Shown here: positions 59,885-64,000 of the stretch, in pieces
How positions within the stretch are numbered: the first letter of the stretch is position 1
Layout: every line of letters starts with the position of its first letter
NCBI RefSeq assembly: GCF_009909185.1
Contig: NZ_JAAAMV010000001.1
Coordinates: forward strand, 372,001-436,000
Reading direction: 5' to 3'
Source of the DNA: Paenibacillus glycinis
GTDB taxonomy: Bacteria > Bacillota > Bacilli > Paenibacillales > Paenibacillaceae
Length of the DNA stretch: 64,000 nt
Notes under the pieces: generated by a model
The model's database searches: none
The model's input: the letters and a program-made list of their open reading frames with translations, nothing else
What the model was told of the DNA's origin: nothing
Made by a program: the position numbers and the translations under genes

Positions 59885-60322
59885 CTACGGGTCCATGTAT
59901 TGAAACACCAGCCAATCGAACAACGAGCCCGTCACTTTGCCGATGACCATGGCGACCACGAGCGTGACGAGATAGCGGCTGAGCCTGACCCGCTTCGCCA
60001 AGATCGGCAGCACGTTCATGACCTCCGTCAGCGCGGCGCCGAGCATGCCGACGAAGATGCCGTCGAACGTGCCGATGACGATCATGGCGGCGATCTTCGG
60101 CAGCCACAGCCGCCACTCGAGGAAATCCGCCAGCGACCAGAATACCGCGCCGCTGACGACGGCCGTCTCGAACCAGATGGACTTGCGATACGCAAATGCC
60201 AGCTGCGCCAGCCTCGGAATGATATCCAGCACGATAAGAAGCGCCGCCAGCGCGCTGCCGACGCCCAAGCCGCCCGCAAAGCCCAGCAGCGCCAAGAACG
60301 ACCCGGCCGCGATGTTAACCAT
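59885..60322 (-). CDS. spoVAB: Stage V sporulation protein AB
   Basis: A 145-residue membrane protein with about four helices, beginning MVNIAAGSFLALLGFAGGLGVG and containing VFWSLADFLEWRLWLPK. The length and pattern fit SpoVAB, a component encoded with the dipicolinic-acid channel in the forespore. It overlaps spoVAA by 8 bases and is followed by spoVAF. Confidence 0.92.
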   Translation of the reverse strand: MVNIAAGSFLALLGFAGGLGVGSALAALLIVLDIIPRLAQLAFAYRKSIWFETAVVSGAVFWSLADFLEWRLWLPKIAAMIVIGTFDGIFVGMLGAALTEVMNVLPILAKRVRLSRYLVTLVVAMVIGKVTGSLFDWLVFQYMDP

Positions 60323-60998
60323 CGTCTATGCCCGTTTCTCCGCGGTTCCGCTTCGGATGCGCGGCGGCGGCTTCGCCCGGCTCGTTCTTCTTGCGCATCT
60401 CGTCGGCGATGACGTAGGCGTTGACGTTCTCCTCGTACATGTAAAGCTCCACTTCAAGCGGATTGGGCTCCTCGTTGAACCGTTTCCGGAACAAATGGTT
60501 GAAAAAAACGAGCATGCCGATTCCGATGCCGAGGGAATACGGCACCTGAAACCAAAGCGGATGCTCCGTTTTCTTGCCGGTGACGAGCTCCGTGATCCGC
60601 TCGTGCACCTCCTTCATGCTGACGTCGGTGTGGAAGTTCATGATCGCGAGCCCGGATCCGAAGAACAGCAGCAGCCACGTGACGAACAGCACGATTTTGC
60701 GCGGCTCTCGCGGCGCGTCGGCGACGATGACGAGCACCTGCGGATCCCCGTAGGCGTCGATGACGGCTCCCGGCGCTTCCTCCCGGATCGAACGGACGAT
60801 CTGCAGCAGGTCGATTACGACGCGATTGCCGTCCTTCAACGAATGACGGTGCAGCGCGAGCGACTCCAGCCTCGCTTCGAGTACGGGATCGCTTGCGAAC
60901 AAACGGGCGGCCTGCCCGAGCGTTACGATGCCCTCGGGCCGGATGCCGATCCTCTTGCGCAGGCGCAGATACACGCTCGGCGGCATGTCGGGATTCAT
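60315..60998 (-). CDS. spoVAA: Stage V sporulation protein AA
   Basis: A 227-residue protein with an N-terminal soluble domain (VYLRLRKRIGIRPEGIVTLGQAARLF), two membrane helices near residues 100-120 and 150-170, and a charged C-terminus. This is the SpoVAA pattern, and it lies directly after sigF as in B. subtilis. GGAGGAG precedes the ATG. The last 25 residues (Glu/Ala/Lys/Arg-rich) look variable. Confidence 0.92.
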   Translation of the reverse strand: MNPDMPPSVYLRLRKRIGIRPEGIVTLGQAARLFASDPVLEARLESLALHRHSLKDGNRVVIDLLQIVRSIREEAPGAVIDAYGDPQVLVIVADAPREPRKIVLFVTWLLLFFGSGLAIMNFHTDVSMKEVHERITELVTGKKTEHPLWFQVPYSLGIGIGMLVFFNHLFRKRFNEEPNPLEVELYMYEENVNAYVIADEMRKKNEPGEAAAAHPKRNRGETGIDDG

Positions 60999-61075
60999 CG
61001 CGCACTCCTCCTTATCGTCATGATCTCCCTGTTAGTATGAGATAAGGCGACGTAGGATAATCAGAGCAAACAAAG

Positions 61076-61112
61076 CAAAAAAAGCCAATTGCCCCGGCCG
61101 GGCAATCGGCTT
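61076..61112 (-). terminator. Intrinsic terminator of the spoIIA operon
   Basis: An 11-pair stem with one G-T wobble (61084-61094 with 61100-61110) is followed by a T-run on the minus strand, 25 bases after the sigF stop. It separates the spoIIA operon from spoVAA. Confidence 0.92.
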
Positions 61113-61136
61113 TTCGCTAGCGCGGTTATGTCGCGT

Positions 61137-61892
61137 TCATTGCGCGATCTGGTCGCGGATGAGCTGCAAAATCTTTTTCTCCAGCCGCGATACCTGCACC
61201 TGGGAGATGCCGAGGCGGGCAGCCACCTCGGACTGCGTCTGGTCGCGGTAGTAGCGGAGGAAGACGATGAGCCGCTCGCGTTCCGACAGCCCGCCGATCG
61301 CTTCGTTCAGCGCGAGCTTGTCGAACCAGCGCTCCTGCGAATCGTCCGCGATCTGATCCATCAGCGTGATGGGATCGCCGTCGTTCTCGAAGACCGTCTC
61401 GTGAATGGAAGTAGGCGGCTTGTTCGCTTCCTGCGCGAACACGACGTCCTCTGGGGTGATTCCGAGCCGTTCGGCGACCTCCTTGATCGTCGGCAGGCGT
61501 CCCAGCACCTTCGACAGCTCGTCCTTCGTCTTGCGCACCTTGTTGGCCGTCTCCTTCAGGGAGCGGCTGACCTTGAGCGTGCCGTCGTCGCGGAGGAAGC
61601 GCTGAATCTCGCCGATGATCATCGGCACCGCATAGGTGGAGAATTTGACCTCGTAGGACAGATCGAACTTATCGACCGACTTCAACAGGCCGATGCAGCC
61701 GATTTGGAACAAGTCCTCCGGCTCGTAGCCGCGTCCCATGAAACGCTGCACGACGGACCAGACGAGACGAATGTTGCACTGCACCAACGTATCGCGCGCC
61801 AGCGTATCCCCGGCTTGGCTCAAAGCGATCAGCCGCTTCACCTCGGAATCATCCAAATATGGCTGCGCCGTTTGTTTCATATCGACATCCAT
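61137..61892 (-). CDS. sigF: Forespore sigma factor SigF
   Basis: Sigma-F starts forespore-specific transcription after asymmetric division. The 251-residue protein has region 2 (GYEPEDLFQIGCIGLLKSVDKFD, KFSTYAVPMIIGEIQRFLRDD), region 3 (LPTIKEVAERLGI) and region 4 (LSERERLIVFLRYYRDQTQSEVAARLGISQVQVSRLE). The ATG at 61892 follows AGGGG by nine bases. It lies after spoIIAB, its anti-sigma factor, and before a strong terminator. Confidence 0.97.
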   Translation of the reverse strand: MDVDMKQTAQPYLDDSEVKRLIALSQAGDTLARDTLVQCNIRLVWSVVQRFMGRGYEPEDLFQIGCIGLLKSVDKFDLSYEVKFSTYAVPMIIGEIQRFLRDDGTLKVSRSLKETANKVRKTKDELSKVLGRLPTIKEVAERLGITPEDVVFAQEANKPPTSIHETVFENDGDPITLMDQIADDSQERWFDKLALNEAIGGLSERERLIVFLRYYRDQTQSEVAARLGISQVQVSRLEKKILQLIRDQIAQ

Positions 61893-61912
61893 GCGGTCCA
61901 ACCCCTATGCGC

Positions 61913-62359
61913 CTAATTGAAAAGCGCTTTTTTCGATTCAATGCGCTTCGTCATCGCGATGGCTGTCCCGTTGCCCGGCTCGCTCGATACGTCGAAGCCA
62001 TCCATGAAGTTCTCCATGATCGTAAATCCCATGCCGGAACGTTCCATCTCCGGCTTGGAGGTATACAACGGCTGGCGGGCGAGATCGAGATCTTCGATGC
62101 CCTTGCCGTTGTCCTTCACGATCAGCCGCACGACGTCGCCTTCGATCAGGCCTTCGATCGTGACCTTGCCGTTCGGATCGCCGTCGTAGCCGTGTATGAT
62201 CGCGTTGGTGACCGCTTCGGAGATCGCCGTCTTCAGATCGTTCAGCTCCTCGAGCGTCGGATCCAGCTGCGAAACGAACGCCGCGACCGCGACGCGGGCA
62301 AACGCCTCGTTCTCCGACCTGGCGGAGAAGGTAAGTGTCATCTCATTTCTCTCGTTCAT
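61913..62359 (-). CDS. spoIIAB: Anti-sigma F factor and protein kinase SpoIIAB
   Basis: SpoIIAB binds sigma-F and phosphorylates SpoIIAA. The 148-residue protein has the GHKL ATPase motifs: [11 protein letters not shown] (N box), DNGKGIED (G1) and [13 protein letters not shown] (G2). Its start overlaps the spoIIAA stop as ATGA. Confidence 0.97.
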   Translation of the reverse strand: MNERNEMTLTFSARSENEAFARVAVAAFVSQLDPTLEELNDLKTAISEAVTNAIIHGYDGDPNGKVTIEGLIEGDVVRLIVKDNGKGIEDLDLARQPLYTSKPEMERSGMGFTIMENFMDGFDVSSEPGNGTAIAMTKRIESKKALFN

Positions 62360-62709
62360 GAAACGACCTCCAGACTCGTGAGCGCAAGCCGCTCGTTATC
62401 GTGAATCGGCAATATTTTGAACAAGCCCGACAATTCGAACAGCCGGTAAACGCTCTGGTTCACGTCGCACACGACCATTTTCCCGCCTCTGGCCTTCAGC
62501 TGCTTGTAGCGGCCGAGAATGACGCCGAGACCGGAGCTGTCCATGAACAGCAGCTCCTTCAGGCTGAGAATGACGTGGTCGCTGTTGCCGCGAAGAATCG
62601 CTTCCTCCATTTTGAACCGGACGACATCGGCGGTATGATGATCCAGCTCGCCGCGCAGCCTGACGATAAGCACGTTTCGGTAATGCTCCAACTCGACCTG
62701 CAAGCTCAT
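62356..62709 (-). CDS. spoIIAA: Anti-anti-sigma F factor SpoIIAA
   Basis: Unphosphorylated SpoIIAA frees sigma-F from SpoIIAB. The 117-residue STAS protein has the exact B. subtilis length and the phosphorylation site in [15 protein letters not shown] (serine near residue 58). The ATG at 62709 follows AGGAG by 11 bases; an upstream GTG overlaps that site. It heads spoIIAA-spoIIAB-sigF. Confidence 0.97.
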   Translation of the reverse strand: MSLQVELEHYRNVLIVRLRGELDHHTADVVRFKMEEAILRGNSDHVILSLKELLFMDSSGLGVILGRYKQLKARGGKMVVCDVNQSVYRLFELSGLFKILPIHDNERLALTSLEVVS

Positions 62710-62796
62710 CCTCTCGTTCACTCCTATGCTCAAATTTGCGGAGCACGAGCCAATCCCGAACCCCTTGCCCGGCGATCGCTTTCGTGTTGAAGGAGG

Positions 62797-62824
62797 ATTC
62801 TACGCCGCGCCCTTCGTTTCCTGC
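62797..62824 (-). promoter_or_regulatory. Sigma-H-type promoter of the spoIIA operon
   Basis: The minus strand reads GCAGGAAAC (complement of 62816-62824), 12 bases, then GTAGAAT (complement of 62797-62803). This fits the sigma-H form RNAGGAWWW / RNNGAAT with one mismatch. It lies between dacF and spoIIAA, where the family is known to have a sigma-H start. Confidence 0.62.
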
Positions 62825-62907
62825 CCCCCGACAAAACTAGAAGCAGAGCGCTAAAGGCAGACAAATTGCGCGCCGCATCGCGCGGATTGCGCCGCGTTCG
62901 GGCAAGC

Positions 62908-64000
62908 TTAGCCGAACAGGCTGCCCATGGAGCGCTTGAACAAGGTCCACCAGCCCGCGCGGTCGATGGATGCCGGCGCGTCGACGGCGAATTCCGTCAA
63001 GACCTGGTCGCCTTGGAACACGACCAGCTTGCCGATCGGCTGGTTGACCGTTACCGGCGCCTTCAGCGGGTTCAGCTTCAGCTCGTAGCGGATATCCTTC
63101 ACGGAGCTGCCCTTCTTCAGCAGCACGCTGTAGGAATGCTTCGCGGTCAGGGCCAGCTCGGGCACCATGCCCTTCTCGACCTTCACGCTGCCCATCGCGT
63201 CGCCTTTCTTGAAGATCGTGTGATTCATATATTGCGCGAACGAATAGTCGAGCATCTGGGACACCTCGGCGTTGCGCGTCTTCGTGTTCGGCTCGCCCAT
63301 GACGACGGCGATCACGCGCAGGTTGTCCCTGTGCGCCGTGGCCGTCAAGCAGAATTTCGCCTCGCTCGTAAAGCCGGTCTTCAAACCGTCCGCGCCCGTA
63401 TAGAACCGGACCAGCTTGTTCGTGTTGACGAGCCAAAACGGCTTCTCGCTCGATTTGCGCAGATAATCCTGGTACACGCCGGTATATTTCGTGATCTCGC
63501 TATGCTTCAGCAGCTCTCTCGACATGACGGCGATATCATGCGCGGACGAATAATGCTCCGCCGCGGGAAGGCCGTTGCAGTTCGCGAAATGGGTGTTCTT
63601 GAGCCCCAGCTCCGCCGCGCGCTTGTTCATCATGTCGACGAAAGCCGACTCCGTGCCGGCGATCTTCTCCGCCATGGCGACCGAGGCGTCGTTGCCCGAT
63701 GCCATCGCGATGCCCTTCAGCATCTCGTCGACGGTCATCTGCTCGCCCGGCTCCAGGAAAATCTGCGAGCCGCCCATCGAGGCGGCGTACTCGCTCGTCG
63801 GTACTTTGTCCGTCAGCTTGATGCGTCCTTCGTCGATGGCTTCCATGATGAGCAGCATCGTCATGACCTTCGTGATGCTGGCCGGCGGCAGCTTCGCATG
63901 GCTGTTCTTCTCGTAAATGATCGTTCCGCTGTCCGCGTCCATCAGAATGGACGAACGCGCGGACGGCGCCAAATCGGCCGCGCCCGCGCTTTGCGGGGCT
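62908..64000 (-). CDS. dacF: D-alanyl-D-alanine carboxypeptidase DacF, 5' end cut by the window
   Basis: DacF is a forespore carboxypeptidase that adjusts spore peptidoglycan cross-linking. The 364 codons visible lack the signal peptide, which lies beyond the right edge; the frame is still open at 64000. Motifs are PASITKVM (catalytic serine), SGNDAS and DGLKTGFT, then the C-terminal beta domain ending SMGSLFG. Position upstream of spoIIAA supports dacF over other PBP5-like genes. Confidence 0.94.
   Translation of the reverse strand, partial: APQSAGAADLAPSARSSILMDADSGTIIYEKNSHAKLPPASITKVMTMLLIMEAIDEGRIKLTDKVPTSEYAASMGGSQIFLEPGEQMTVDEMLKGIAMASGNDASVAMAEKIAGTESAFVDMMNKRAAELGLKNTHFANCNGLPAAEHYSSAHDIAVMSRELLKHSEITKYTGVYQDYLRKSSEKPFWLVNTNKLVRFYTGADGLKTGFTSEAKFCLTATAHRDNLRVIAVVMGEPNTKTRNAEVSQMLDYSFAQYMNHTIFKKGDAMGSVKVEKGMVPELALTAKHSYSVLLKKGSSVKDIRYELKLNPLKAPVTVNQPIGKLVVFQGDQVLTEFAVDAPASIDRAGWWTLFKRSMGSLFG

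Noticed and set aside
1-64000. CRISPR arrays, insertion sequences, prophage, toxin-antitoxin or defence islands
   Set aside because: None seen on either strand; gene content and order are those of a conserved chromosome core. The nucleotidyltransferase-like gene was considered as a toxin-antitoxin component, but its neighbours are ferredoxins and no HEPN partner is present.

Overview
The window comes from an endospore-forming Firmicute of the Paenibacillaceae (Paenibacillus/Cohnella type). The evidence is spore genes throughout (dacF, spoIIAA-AB-sigF, spoVAA/AB/AF, spmAB, gerW/ytfJ, ypeB, spoIVA, spoVIF), good Shine-Dalgarno sites, frequent GTG/TTG starts, a G+C-rich composition with long antisense open frames, and a gene order that follows, with gaps, the Bacillus subtilis dacF-to-trp chromosome segment. 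This is core chromosome. I see no phage, insertion sequence, CRISPR array or genomic island.

Almost everything reads on the minus strand, so the description runs from high to low coordinates. (1) 64000-55870: dacF (cut by the window edge), the forespore sigma-F control operon spoIIAA-spoIIAB-sigF behind a sigma-H-like promoter, spoVAA-spoVAB-spoVAF, lysA and ppiB. (2) 55650-50000: the riboflavin operon ribD-ribE-ribAB-ribH behind an FMN riboswitch, then scpA-scpB. (3) 49910-39370: ytfI, ytfJ/gerW, dacB-spmA-spmB, rluB, and resA-resB-resC-resD-resE for cytochrome c maturation and redox signalling. (4) 39250-33280: serA on the plus strand, a rhodanese, an unknown membrane protein, a CPBP protease, a metallophosphoesterase and a polysaccharide deacetylase lipoprotein. 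(5) 33100-24000: ypbH (MecA paralogue), glutamate dehydrogenase, prsW, a zinc-ribbon mini-protein, ypeB, a PilZ protein (ypfA/motI), cmk, plsC and the S1-repeat protein ypfD. (6) 23950-13590: yphA, the YIEGIA pair, der, plsY, gpsA, spoVIF, yphE, two ferredoxins flanking a nucleotidyltransferase-like gene, yphF, spoIVA and hup. (7) 13440-5830: tRNA-Pro, mtrB (TRAP), an unknown gene, the menaquinone operon hepS-menG-ubiA-ubiX-mqnA-hepT, ndk and cheR. (8) 5640-1: aroC-aroB-aroH-trpE-trpD-trpC.

The genes form linked circuits. The shikimate genes supply chorismate, which is used by AroH, by TrpE and, through MqnA, by what looks like a futalosine-type menaquinone route. The same window encodes the tryptophan sensor TRAP (mtrB) and its apparent target: nine GAG triplets on an exact 5-nt pitch ahead of an intrinsic terminator upstream of trpE. 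The rib operon has a complete FMN riboswitch whose terminator also occludes the ribD ribosome site. The res genes make and sense the respiratory chain that uses the menaquinone.

Points that stand out: the trp TRAP leader; the mqnA-ubiX-ubiA insertion inside the hepS-menG-hepT cluster; a spoVA locus lacking C, D and E; ypeB without adjacent sleB and with its ribosome site inside a long hairpin; a strong cmk promoter running straight into a terminator; the ferredoxin/nucleotidyltransferase trio; a ResE lacking its extracellular domain; and several conserved-looking genes of unknown role. I found no convincing new defence or mobile system.
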